The notes below the pieces were generated by a model. It made no database searches, was not told where the DNA came from, and saw only the letters and a program-made list of their open reading frames with translations. Both the position numbers and the translations under genes were made by a program. Below, piece by piece: positions 25,067-33,056 of a stretch of DNA of 64,000 nucleotides. Source of the DNA: Janthinobacterium sp. (GTDB lineage: Bacteria > Pseudomonadota > Gammaproteobacteria > Burkholderiales > Burkholderiaceae_D); NCBI RefSeq assembly GCF_009923995.1, contig NZ_RFSK01000003.1, positions 1 to 64,000 on the forward strand. Direction: 5' to 3'. Positions within the stretch are counted from its first letter, which is position 1; the number at the start of each line of letters is the position of its first letter.

Positions 25067-25978
25067 ATGTCTGATCGCCGCGCCGTTGCGCTGGTGTTGC
25101 TGTCGGCCGCCGGTTTCGGCAGTTCCGCAGTGTTTGCCAAGGCGGCCTATGCGTCCGGGGTCAACCCGTCGACCATGCTGGCCTTGCGTTTCGTTATCGC
25201 CGCCATGCTGCTGCTGCCCCTCGTGTGGCTGGGCGGCTGGCGCCTGCCGCGCGGCCGTCTGCTGGCCGGCTACATGCTGATGGGCCTGATGTACACGGCC
25301 CAGTCGCAAGGCTATTTCAATGCGCTCATGTATGCCAGCAGCGGCCTGTGCGGCATGCTGCTGTACGTGTATCCCGTGCTGGTGACGATATTGGCGCTGG
25401 CGCTGGGCTGGGAAAAGCTGGACCGGCGCATGCTGGTGCTGCTGGCGCTGGCCATCGCCGGCATGGCCACCACCCTGGGCGGCAAGCTGCAGGGCCAGCC
25501 GATCGGCATCGCCCTGGCCTTGATGGCCGCCGGCGTGTACGCCGTGTATATCCTGTTTGGCAACAGCCTGGCGAAAAGCCCCGAGAATATTCACCCATTG
25601 GCCGCTTGCGTGGTGATCCTGGGCACGGCCGGCCTGGCGAATACGGCGATTGCCACGTGGCAAGGCGTGTCCTTGCCGGGGACGGCGACGGGCTGGCTGG
25701 CCGTCAGCGCCATCGCCCTGTTTTCCACGGCGATTGCCATTGCCGCCTTCTTTGCCGGCGTGGCGCAGATCGGCGCGGCCAAGGCGTCCATCATTTCCAC
25801 GTTCGAGCCCGTCATCACGATGGCCTTCGGCGTGACCCTGCTGAAGGAATCCGTCAGCGGCACGCAATTGCTCGGTGGCGCCATGGTGCTGATGGCCGTG
25901 ATCTTGCTGGCCCAGCGCTCCACGCCGAAGCAGGCGGCGACGCCTGCCGCCATGCCAGGCGCGCAAGCGAGCGCCTGA
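25067..25978 (+). CDS. EamA/DMT family transporter
   Basis: 303 residues with about ten hydrophobic helices and the two tandem EamA domains of the drug/metabolite transporter superfamily (first helix ALVLLSAAGFGSSAVFAKAA, second domain from ~residue 150). Such proteins export amino acids or other metabolites; the substrate is unknown. The ATG at 25067 is preceded by AAGAGGT. The start lies 18 bp after repeat copy 2. It is probably controlled by the divergent LysR protein. A strong terminator follows. Confidence 0.9.
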   Translation: MSDRRAVALVLLSAAGFGSSAVFAKAAYASGVNPSTMLALRFVIAAMLLLPLVWLGGWRLPRGRLLAGYMLMGLMYTAQSQGYFNALMYASSGLCGMLLYVYPVLVTILALALGWEKLDRRMLVLLALAIAGMATTLGGKLQGQPIGIALALMAAGVYAVYILFGNSLAKSPENIHPLAACVVILGTAGLANTAIATWQGVSLPGTATGWLAVSAIALFSTAIAIAAFFAGVAQIGAAKASIISTFEPVITMAFGVTLLKESVSGTQLLGGAMVLMAVILLAQRSTPKQAATPAAMPGAQASA

Positions 25979-26024
25979 TCCCTGTTTTTCCTGAACTGAT
26001 CGGCTGCGTCGATCGGTCTCCTTT

Positions 26025-26062
26025 GCGCCGCGACGGGTTTCCTGTCGCGGCGCTTTTTTTTT
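26025..26062 (+). terminator. Terminator of the EamA gene
   Basis: GCGCCGCGAC and GTCGCGGCGC form a perfect 10-bp stem followed by nine T residues. Confidence 0.92.
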
Positions 26063-26101
26063 CATGTCGCCCCTGGCACGGCACGCGGATACAAATAAGT
26101 C

Positions 26102-26129
26102 TTGATTGCGAATGATTCTCATTTATAAT
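26102..26129 (+). promoter_or_regulatory. Iron-regulated hmu promoter with internal Fur box
   Basis: TTGATT (-35, 26102-26107) and a perfect TATAAT (-10, 26124-26129) are 16 bp apart. Between them lies AATGATTCTCATT (26111-26123), the complement of the classical Fur core AATGAGAATCATT. Fur with iron would block RNA polymerase directly, so the hemin operon should be on only when iron is scarce. Confidence 0.8.
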
Positions 26130-26200
26130 CGATATCAAGATTCCCCACCACCAGCCAGCCGTCTGCATGCCAGCCAGTGTACGCCTTGAAAGGAGACACC

Positions 26201-27295
26201 GTGTCGAGCATGCCCCCTGTTTGCAATACCGAGCTGATCGCTGGCGAGTTCGCCCGTCTGCGCCGCGAAAAGAAAGCCCGCCACCGCGACATCGCCGAGG
26301 AACTGGCCATTTCCGAGGGCGAGCTGATCGCCGCGCACGCGGGCCTGTCGCTGGCCGATGGCGCCTTGCTGGGCGCCGAGCGCCTGCGGGCCGACTGGCC
26401 CGCCATCGTCGCCGCGCTGGAACCGCTGGGCGAAGTCATGGCGCTGACGCGCAACGCCTCGTGCGTGCATGAAAAGACGGGCGTCTACCGCAAGGCCAGC
26501 CACAACAACCATGTCGGCCTCGTGCTCGGTGGCGACATCGACCTGCGCGTGTTCTACCGCCAGTGGGCGCATGGCTTCGCCGTACGCGAGATGGGCGAAC
26601 ACGAGGTGCAGCGCAGCCTGCAGTTCTTCGATGCGGCCGGCAACGCCGTGCACAAGATTTTCATGAAGCCGCACAGCGACCTGGCCGCCTACGATGCGCT
26701 GGTCACGCGCTTTGCCGACGCCGATCAGGCGGCCGGCATCGCCGTGACGGCCCTGGCGCCGCCGCCGGCGGAACTGCCCGACGCGCAGATCGACGTGGCC
26801 GGCTTACGCGCAGCCTGGGCCGACCTGCGCGACACGCATGAATTTTTCACCCTGCTGAAAAAATACTCGGTCTCGCGCCTGCAGGGCCTGCGCCTGGCCG
26901 AGTCCCGTTTCGTGCAGCCGCTGGACAAATCCTGCGTGCTCGACCTGCTCAACGACGCGGCCCGCGAAAAAGTCGCCATCATGGCTTTCGTCGGCAACCC
27001 GGGCATGATCCAGATCCATTCCGGCCCCGTGCACAAGATCGCCGTGATGGGACCGTGGATCAATATCCTCGATGCGCGCTTCAACCTGCATTTGCGCGAA
27101 GACCATGTCGCCAGCGCCTGGGTGGTGAAAAAGCCCACCGTCGATGGCCTGGTGACGTCCGTCGAACTGTTCGACGCGAAGGGCGACACCATCGTCATGT
27201 TCTTCGGCGAACGCAAGCCGGGTGTGCATGAACTGTGCGAATGGCGCCATATCGTCGAAAAAGCGGCGCAGGAGGGCGAATTATGCGCCGCATGA
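26201..27295 (+). CDS. hmuS: Hemin-degrading factor HmuS
   Basis: 364 residues from a GTG start at 26201, chosen because AAAGGAGA lies 5 bp upstream; an ATG three codons later is also possible. It belongs to the HemS/ChuS/HmuS family of cytoplasmic heme-binding or heme-degrading proteins with two related halves. Typical segments are NASCVHEKTGVY with the candidate heme-ligand histidine, DLRVFYRQWAHGFAV, and NPGMIQIHSGPV and WINILDARFNLHLRED in the second half. It is first in the hmuSTUV operon and overlaps hmuT by 13 bp. Confidence 0.94.
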   Translation: MSSMPPVCNTELIAGEFARLRREKKARHRDIAEELAISEGELIAAHAGLSLADGALLGAERLRADWPAIVAALEPLGEVMALTRNASCVHEKTGVYRKASHNNHVGLVLGGDIDLRVFYRQWAHGFAVREMGEHEVQRSLQFFDAAGNAVHKIFMKPHSDLAAYDALVTRFADADQAAGIAVTALAPPPAELPDAQIDVAGLRAAWADLRDTHEFFTLLKKYSVSRLQGLRLAESRFVQPLDKSCVLDLLNDAAREKVAIMAFVGNPGMIQIHSGPVHKIAVMGPWINILDARFNLHLREDHVASAWVVKKPTVDGLVTSVELFDAKGDTIVMFFGERKPGVHELCEWRHIVEKAAQEGELCAA

Positions 27296-28209
27296 TCGCC
27301 GCCAGCGTGGCGCGCCGCATCGCGCTGAAGAAAATGGGGGCGGGCGCCCTGGCCCTGGCCGCGCCGATGCAGGTGCTGGCCGCCGTGTCCGACGCGGGCA
27401 AGCCGCTGGTGAAAGCGCGGCGCATCGTCAGCGTCGGCGGGGCGCTGACGGAAATCGTCTATGCGCTCGAGGCGCAGGGCGAGCTGGTGGGCGTCGATAC
27501 AACGTCGCTGTATCCGGCCGTGGCGCAGCAGCTGCCGCAGGTGGGCTATGCGCGCACCCTGTCGGCCGAGGGCGTGCTGTCGCTGGCGCCCACGCAGCTG
27601 ATCGCCACCGAGGAAGCGGGGCCGCAGACGGTGCTGCGCCAGGTGCGCGACGCGGGCGTGCCGGTGGCGGTGCTCAATGCGAATAACAGATTCGAAGGCT
27701 TGCTCGAACGGGTGAAGCAGGTGGGCCAGATCACGGGCCGGCCCGACCCGGCCGCGCGCCTGGCGCAAAGCCTGCAGCAGCAGTGGAGCGGCGCCCTGGC
27801 GAAAGTCCGGCAGCGCCAGCATGCGCCCGTGCGCGTGCTGTTCATCCTCGCCCATGCGCCGAACCAGGTGATGGTGGGCGGGCGCGAGACGGGCGCCGAC
27901 GCCATGCTGGCCTACGCGGGCGCCGTCAACGTGATGGGCGGGCAGGGCGGCTTTGCCGGCTACAAGCCGCTCACGCCGGAAGCGGTGATCGCCGCGCGGC
28001 CCGACGTCGTCCTCGTCACGGACCAGGGCTTGAAGGCGTCGGGCGGCGTGGACGGCATCCTGAAACTGCCTGGCCTGGCGCAGACGCCGGCCGGCCGGCA
28101 GCACCGCATCGTGTCGCAGGAAGCCATGCTGCTGCTGGGCTTTGGCCCGCGCATGCCGCAGGCGCTGGCGGAACTCGACGCCGCCTTTGCGAAAGCCATG
28201 GCCGCATGA
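27283..28209 (+). CDS. hmuT: Periplasmic hemin-binding protein HmuT
   Basis: 308 residues. The N terminus has an arginine-rich start, a hydrophobic stretch (MGAGALALAAPM) and a probable cleavage after VLA. The mature protein has the type III (PeripBP_2) fold features RIVSVGGALTEIVYALEAQGELVGVDTTSLYP and PDVVLVTDQGL. It should deliver heme to HmuU. GGAGGG precedes the ATG inside the end of hmuS. Its stop overlaps the hmuU start (ATGA). Confidence 0.93.
   Translation: MRRMIAASVARRIALKKMGAGALALAAPMQVLAAVSDAGKPLVKARRIVSVGGALTEIVYALEAQGELVGVDTTSLYPAVAQQLPQVGYARTLSAEGVLSLAPTQLIATEEAGPQTVLRQVRDAGVPVAVLNANNRFEGLLERVKQVGQITGRPDPAARLAQSLQQQWSGALAKVRQRQHAPVRVLFILAHAPNQVMVGGRETGADAMLAYAGAVNVMGGQGGFAGYKPLTPEAVIAARPDVVLVTDQGLKASGGVDGILKLPGLAQTPAGRQHRIVSQEAMLLLGFGPRMPQALAELDAAFAKAMAA
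28206..28209 (+). other. ATGA start/stop overlap, hmuT-hmuU
   Basis: The hmuU start and the hmuT stop share these four bases, which predicts translational coupling of the binding protein and permease. Confidence 0.8.
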
Positions 28210-29264
28210 ACGTGGCGGCGCTGCTCCCTGCGCGCGCCCGCTCCTGGCACGTTCAGCGCTGGGGCACCGCCGGCCTGCTGGCCATGGCGCTGGCTTGCGG
28301 CCTGCTCCTCGCCGTGCAGGCGGGCGCCGTGCCGGTGACCCTGGCCGACTGGCTGGCGCCGTTGCGGGCGGGCGACGAGGCGCTGTCCGGCGGCGCCTAC
28401 GTGCTGTGGCATATCCGCCTGCCGCGCGCCCTGTTCGCCGTGCTGATCGGCGCCGCGCTGGCGCTGGCCGGCGGCCTGACGCAGGGCCTGTTCCGCAATC
28501 CCCTGGCCGACCCCGGCCTGCTGGGCATCAGCAGCGGCGCCGCCTGCGCGGGCGCGGCCACCATCGTCTTCGCGGCCAGCCTGCGCGTGGCGCCCGAGCT
28601 GCGCGTGTGGCTGCTGCCTGCCGCCGCCTTTGCCGGCGCCATGCTCATCTGCGTGCTGCTCGACAGGGTAGCGCGCTGGGCCACGCCCGGTTCCATCGTC
28701 GGCCTGCTGCTGACGGGCATGGCGCTGAACGCCATCACGGTGGCCGTCATGGGCCTGTGCATCTACCTGGCCAGCGACGACCAGTTGCGTACCCTGACGT
28801 TCTGGACCCTCGGCTCGCTGTCGGCCGGCAGCTGGCGCCAGGTGGCGGCCCTGCTGCTGGTGCTGGCGGGCGCCCTGTGGGCCACGCGTTTCCTCATGCG
28901 CTCATTGAATGTGCTGGCGCTGGGCGAGGCGCAAGCCTTGCACGTGGGCGTCGACGTGGGCCGCCTGCGCACGCAGGTCATCGTGCTGGTGGCCGCGCTG
29001 ACGGGCTTTGCCGTCGCCTGGTGCGGCGGCATCGGTTTCATCGGCCTGATCGCGCCGCACCTGGTACGTACCTGGCTGGGCGCCGACCAGCGCAAGGTAC
29101 TGCCTCTGGGGATGCTGATGGGGGGCTTGCTGCTGCTGTTGGCCGATACCCTGGCGCGCACGGTGGCCATTCCCGCGGAAGTCCCCGTCGGCATCTTCAC
29201 CGCCCTGCTGGGCGGGCCATTCTTCCTCATGCTGCTGCGGCGCTTCCGCCACGGCACGGCTTAG
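28206..29264 (+). CDS. hmuU: Hemin ABC transporter permease HmuU
   Basis: 352 residues with about ten membrane helices of the FecCD permease family. Family signatures include RLPRALFAVLIGAALALAGGLTQGLFRNPLADPGLLGISSGA near the N terminus and GGIGFIGLIAPHLVR near the C terminus, which contacts the ATPase. It forms the inner-membrane channel for heme. It is coupled to hmuT by a 4-bp overlap and is followed 11 bp later by hmuV. Confidence 0.95.
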   Translation: MNVAALLPARARSWHVQRWGTAGLLAMALACGLLLAVQAGAVPVTLADWLAPLRAGDEALSGGAYVLWHIRLPRALFAVLIGAALALAGGLTQGLFRNPLADPGLLGISSGAACAGAATIVFAASLRVAPELRVWLLPAAAFAGAMLICVLLDRVARWATPGSIVGLLLTGMALNAITVAVMGLCIYLASDDQLRTLTFWTLGSLSAGSWRQVAALLLVLAGALWATRFLMRSLNVLALGEAQALHVGVDVGRLRTQVIVLVAALTGFAVAWCGGIGFIGLIAPHLVRTWLGADQRKVLPLGMLMGGLLLLLADTLARTVAIPAEVPVGIFTALLGGPFFLMLLRRFRHGTA

Positions 29265-29275
29265 CGGGAGCCACC

Positions 29276-30064
29276 ATGACGCCTTTACTTGAACTGCGCT
29301 TCGCCACCACCCGCCTGGGCCAGCAGTATTTCGGCCCCTTCAGCGTGCGGGTAGCGCCGGGCGAGCGCATCGCCATCCTCGGCCCCAGCGGCGCGGGCAA
29401 GTCGACCCTGCTCAAACTGATGGCGCGCGAACTGCGCCCGCAGGCGGGCGAGGTGGTGTTTGCGGGCCGTTCGCTGGCGCAGTGGCCGCTGGCGGACCTG
29501 GCCCTGCGCCGCGCCGTCCTGCCGCAGGGCTCGAACGTGGCCTTCGGCCTGCAGTCAGACCTGGTGATCGGCCTGGGAAGGGTGGCGCGCCTGGCCGACC
29601 CGCAGCTGGAGCGCATCGTGCAGGAAGCGGCCGCCCTGGCGCACGCCACGCATCTGCTGGGGCGGCGCCTGGACACCATGTCCGGCGGCGAACAGGCCAG
29701 GGTGCAGCTGGCGCGCATCTTCGCGCAGATGTGGGATGTGGAAGATGGCCTGATACTCGTCGATGAACCGCTGGCGGCGCTCGATCCCGGCCTGCAGCTC
29801 GACCTGCTTGACAGCCTGGAAGCGTTTTGCGCCGCGCGCGGCCATGCCGTCATCGCCATCCTGCACGACATCAACCACGCCTTGCTGGGCTTCGAGCGCC
29901 TGCTGCTGGTGCGTTCGGGGCAGCTGGTCGCCGATATCGCCAGCGATGCCGGCGCCGTGCCCGCCCTGGCGGACCTCTATGGCATCGCCCTGACGACGGC
30001 GACCAGCAGCGATGGCCACGTGTGCGTCATCCCTGCCAGAAGCGCCGTGCGCAGGGCCGCCTGA
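29276..30064 (+). CDS. hmuV: Hemin ABC transporter ATP-binding protein HmuV
   Basis: 262 residues with complete ABC motifs: Walker A GPSGAGKST, signature MSGGEQARVQLARI, Walker B LILVDEPLAALD and the H-loop ILHDINHAL. It powers heme import through HmuU. It is the last gene of the operon, and its stop lies 21 bp from the stop of a convergent gene. No TonB-dependent hemin receptor gene is present near the operon. Confidence 0.95.
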   Translation: MTPLLELRFATTRLGQQYFGPFSVRVAPGERIAILGPSGAGKSTLLKLMARELRPQAGEVVFAGRSLAQWPLADLALRRAVLPQGSNVAFGLQSDLVIGLGRVARLADPQLERIVQEAAALAHATHLLGRRLDTMSGGEQARVQLARIFAQMWDVEDGLILVDEPLAALDPGLQLDLLDSLEAFCAARGHAVIAILHDINHALLGFERLLLVRSGQLVADIASDAGAVPALADLYGIALTTATSSDGHVCVIPARSAVRRAA

Positions 30065-30085
30065 CGGGCTGACTCACGCAAGTCA

Positions 30086-30520
30086 TCACCACACGTCCGG
30101 CGCGCGCGGCCGCGCCATCCGGCCGCTGCCCAGCAGCCACACCATCAGGGCATCGGCCTGTTCGCGCGTGGCCGCCACCTCCTGCAGGATGCCGAAGGCC
30201 TTCATGGCGCCGGCCGCCATCGCCTGCAGGCGCGCGCGTTCCTGTGCGTCCGCCTCGATGGAGACCAGGCCGCGGCAGATGGCGGCCAGCGCCACCTTGT
30301 TGTGCTTGAGCCACAGGCCGCGGCGCTTGCGGTCGATGTGCGCCTCGTCGCTGCGCTCTTCTTCGAACAGCAGGACGAACGGCTCGCCGTGGCGTAGCAG
30401 GGCATCCATGTCGTTCTCCCACAGCGGGGCATAGCCGGCGACGGCCGTCTCGGGGCGAAAGCGCACGATGGGAAAGTCGCTGACGTCGTGGATGGAAAAA
30501 TGGGCGGGATGCGGTTTCAT
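30086..30520 (-). CDS. Unknown protein at the end of an efflux operon
   Basis: 144 residues from the ATG at 30520 (MKPHPAHFSIHDVSDFPIVRF). It is soluble with no signal peptide or membrane segment. The sequence has a central LLFEEERSDEAHIDRKRRGLWLKHNK stretch of high charge. I do not recognise a family. Its start overlaps the stop of the outer-membrane efflux gene by 4 bp, so it is translated as part of that operon. Confidence 0.78.
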   Translation of the reverse strand: MKPHPAHFSIHDVSDFPIVRFRPETAVAGYAPLWENDMDALLRHGEPFVLLFEEERSDEAHIDRKRRGLWLKHNKVALAAICRGLVSIEADAQERARLQAMAAGAMKAFGILQEVAATREQADALMVWLLGSGRMARPRAPDVW

Positions 30521-31962
30521 GGCGTGCTTCCTTGCGGTGGGGTTGAAAATGCCTGCCAGCCGCCGCCCAGCGCCTTGTAGACGTGGACCAGCGACAGCGA
30601 CGCGGTGGCGCGGCTGTCGACCAGCGCCGCCTCGTTGTTCAACAAGGTGTTTTGCACGTGCAGCACGTTGAGCAGGTCCGTGCCGCCCTGGCGGTACCGC
30701 AGCTCCACGCTGTCCAGTGCCCGCCGTCCCTGCCTGACGGCTTCGGCGAGGCTGGCCTGGCGCCGTTCGTTGGCCTGGTAGGCGGACAGCGCATCTTCCA
30801 CCTCGTGCCAGGCGGCCAGCACGGTCTGGCGGTAGGCGATGGCCGCTTCCTGCTGCTGCGCCGTGCGCAGGTGCAGGTTGCCGCGCAGGCGGCCGCCATC
30901 GAACAGGGGCACGCTGAAGCCGGGGCCGAACGCGTAGCGTTTGGCATCCCAGCCGATGTCGGACAGCTGCATGGCTTGCAGGCCGACGCTGCCCGACAGC
31001 GTGATGCGGGGGTAAAAGTCGCCGTGCGCCACGCCGACATTCGCCGTGGCCGCGTGCAGCTGCGCTTCGGCGCGGCGGATGTCGGGACGCCGTTCGGCCA
31101 GGCTGCTCGGCACGCCCAGCTGCACCTGCGCCGGCATGGCCATGGCGGGAACGTCCCGCGTCGCCGCCAGTTCCGCCTGCAAGGCTTGCGGCGGCAGGGC
31201 CAGCAAGAGGGCGAGGGCATTGCCCAGGCGCGCTTCGCGCTGCTGCAGCGGCGGCAGGCGCGCCTCGATGGTGGCCACGTGGGCTGTCGCCTCGGCCTCG
31301 TCGAGCTGCGCCGCCGCGCCTTCCTGCAGGCGGATGCGGGTCAGCGACAAGGTGTGGCGGGCGATGGCGAGCAGCTGCTGCGTGATGGCCAGCGTCTGCT
31401 GCGCGCCGCGCAGTTCGATGTAGTCGCGCGCCGTTTCGGCCAGCACGGCCAGCAGCACGCCGCGCTGCGTCTCCAGCGCCACGTCGACGCGCGCGTCCGC
31501 CGCCTCCACTTCGCGCCGCACGCGGCCCCACAGATCCAGCTCCCAGGCCGCATCGAGGTTGGCTTGCCACAGGCTGTAGGCGGATTGGCCGTTCAGGCGC
31601 GACGGGTCGCTCAAGCCTTGCGCGCTGTTGCGCGCGCGGCCATAGCTGCCATTCGCGCCCAGCGACGGGCCTTGCGCGGCGCCGGCCACGCCGCGCGCGG
31701 CACGGCTTTGTTCGAGACGGCTGCCGGCCGCCAGCACGTCGAGGTTGGCGCCGGCGGCGCGCTGCAGCAGGGAAGACAGGGTGGCATCGCCAAAGCTGTC
31801 CCACCAGCGCTGCTCGATGGCGCCATCCTCACTTGCGGCGAAACGGGCATGCGCCGCCTGGCGCCATTGCTGTCCGAGGTCGTTGCGGGGGCGCTGGAAA
31901 TCGCTGCCGACGCTGCCGCAGCCGGCCAGGCCCAGGGCCGTGAAGAGTATCCATGCTTTCAT
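30517..31962 (-). CDS. NodT-family outer-membrane efflux lipoprotein
   Basis: 481 residues. The signal peptide ends in a lipobox LAGC at ~13-16, so the mature N terminus is lipidated. The body has the TolC/OprM-type duplicated domain, with RRPDIRRAEAQLHAATANVGVA, a family signature, and FGPGFSVPLFDGGRLRGNL. It provides the outer-membrane exit duct for the adaptor and MFS pump encoded just upstream. Starts and stops overlap by 4 bp with both neighbours. Confidence 0.94.
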   Translation of the reverse strand: MKAWILFTALGLAGCGSVGSDFQRPRNDLGQQWRQAAHARFAASEDGAIEQRWWDSFGDATLSSLLQRAAGANLDVLAAGSRLEQSRAARGVAGAAQGPSLGANGSYGRARNSAQGLSDPSRLNGQSAYSLWQANLDAAWELDLWGRVRREVEAADARVDVALETQRGVLLAVLAETARDYIELRGAQQTLAITQQLLAIARHTLSLTRIRLQEGAAAQLDEAEATAHVATIEARLPPLQQREARLGNALALLLALPPQALQAELAATRDVPAMAMPAQVQLGVPSSLAERRPDIRRAEAQLHAATANVGVAHGDFYPRITLSGSVGLQAMQLSDIGWDAKRYAFGPGFSVPLFDGGRLRGNLHLRTAQQQEAAIAYRQTVLAAWHEVEDALSAYQANERRQASLAEAVRQGRRALDSVELRYRQGGTDLLNVLHVQNTLLNNEAALVDSRATASLSLVHVYKALGGGWQAFSTPPQGSTP

Positions 31963-33029
31963 CGTGCGCTCACCTGTACCGGGGTTTGGCGGCGCATGGC
32001 CGTATCGATGCGCACTTCGGCCGACATGCCCACACGCAGGCGGTGTTCGCCATCCTGGCCGGGATCGAGCGCGATCCTGACGGGGATGCGCTGTACCACC
32101 TTGGTGAAGTTGCCCGTGGCGTTTTCCGGCGCGACGGCGGCAAACGTCACGCCCGTGGCGGGGGCGATGCTGTGCACGGTGCCGCGCAGGGGCGCGCCCG
32201 GATAGGCGTCGATGGCGATGCTGGCGCGCTGGCCCTGGCGCACGTGCGTGAGCTGGGTTTCCTGCAGGTTGGCGACGACGAAGCTGCGGTTCAGGGGCAC
32301 CACGGCCATCAGGCTGGCGCCGGGCGCCACCAGGGCGCCGACGCGCACGGCGCGGCGTCCCACGATGCCGTCGATGGGGGCGCGCAGCTGCGTATGCGAT
32401 AAATCAAGCTCTGCCCGTTGCAGGCTGGCCTGGGCGCGCAGCAGGGCCGCGTCGGCCGCGCCTTGCTGCGCCAGCAGGATCTCCGTCTGCTTGCGCGTGG
32501 CGACGAGGGCGGCGCGGTTCTGGGCCAGGCGCGCGCGGCTCACGTCAGCGCGCGATCGCGCCTGCTGCGCATTCTGCACGCTGCCCGCGCCCTGGCCGGC
32601 CAGGTGCGTCGAACGGGCCAGCTCCTGCTGCGCCAGCGTGTCTTCCGCCTGGTTGGCCTCGACCAGGGTGCTGGCCTGGTCGATGACGGCTTGCTGGCGC
32701 TGCACGGTGGCGCGGGCATTAGCCAGCTGCGCTTCGGCGCCGGCGACTTCGGCGCGGGCGGCGGCGGCGGCTGCCTGGTAATCGCGGTCGTCGATGCGCG
32801 CCAGCAGCTGGCCCGCAGTGACAGCCTGGTTGTCGTCCACCAGCACTTCGCGCACGATGCCGCCCACCTTGGGCGAGAGCACGGTGTAGTCGGCGCTGAC
32901 GAATGCATCGTCGGTGGCCTGTTCGTCGCCGCGGGCAAACAGCAGCTGCCAGGCGCAAAAGGCGAGGGCGCAGGTCAGCAGGGCCAGGCCGAGAAGAAAG
33001 GCGCGCGAGCGCAGCAGGGGTTTTTGCAT
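31959..33029 (-). CDS. EmrA-type membrane fusion protein
   Basis: 356 residues. One N-terminal membrane helix (~11-30) anchors it in the inner membrane. Then come a biotinyl-lipoyl half-motif (VLSPKVGGIVREVLVDDNQAVTAGQLLARID), a long coiled-coil hairpin (~80-200) and the second half-motif (LRAPIDGIVGRRAVRVG). It bridges the MFS pump and the outer-membrane channel. It lies 27 bp after the pump gene and overlaps the channel gene by ATGA. Confidence 0.93.
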   Translation of the reverse strand: MQKPLLRSRAFLLGLALLTCALAFCAWQLLFARGDEQATDDAFVSADYTVLSPKVGGIVREVLVDDNQAVTAGQLLARIDDRDYQAAAAAARAEVAGAEAQLANARATVQRQQAVIDQASTLVEANQAEDTLAQQELARSTHLAGQGAGSVQNAQQARSRADVSRARLAQNRAALVATRKQTEILLAQQGAADAALLRAQASLQRAELDLSHTQLRAPIDGIVGRRAVRVGALVAPGASLMAVVPLNRSFVVANLQETQLTHVRQGQRASIAIDAYPGAPLRGTVHSIAPATGVTFAAVAPENATGNFTKVVQRIPVRIALDPGQDGEHRLRVGMSAEVRIDTAMRRQTPVQVSAR

Positions 33030-33056
33030 GGTGAAGCTCTTTCGTAAGGATAAAAG

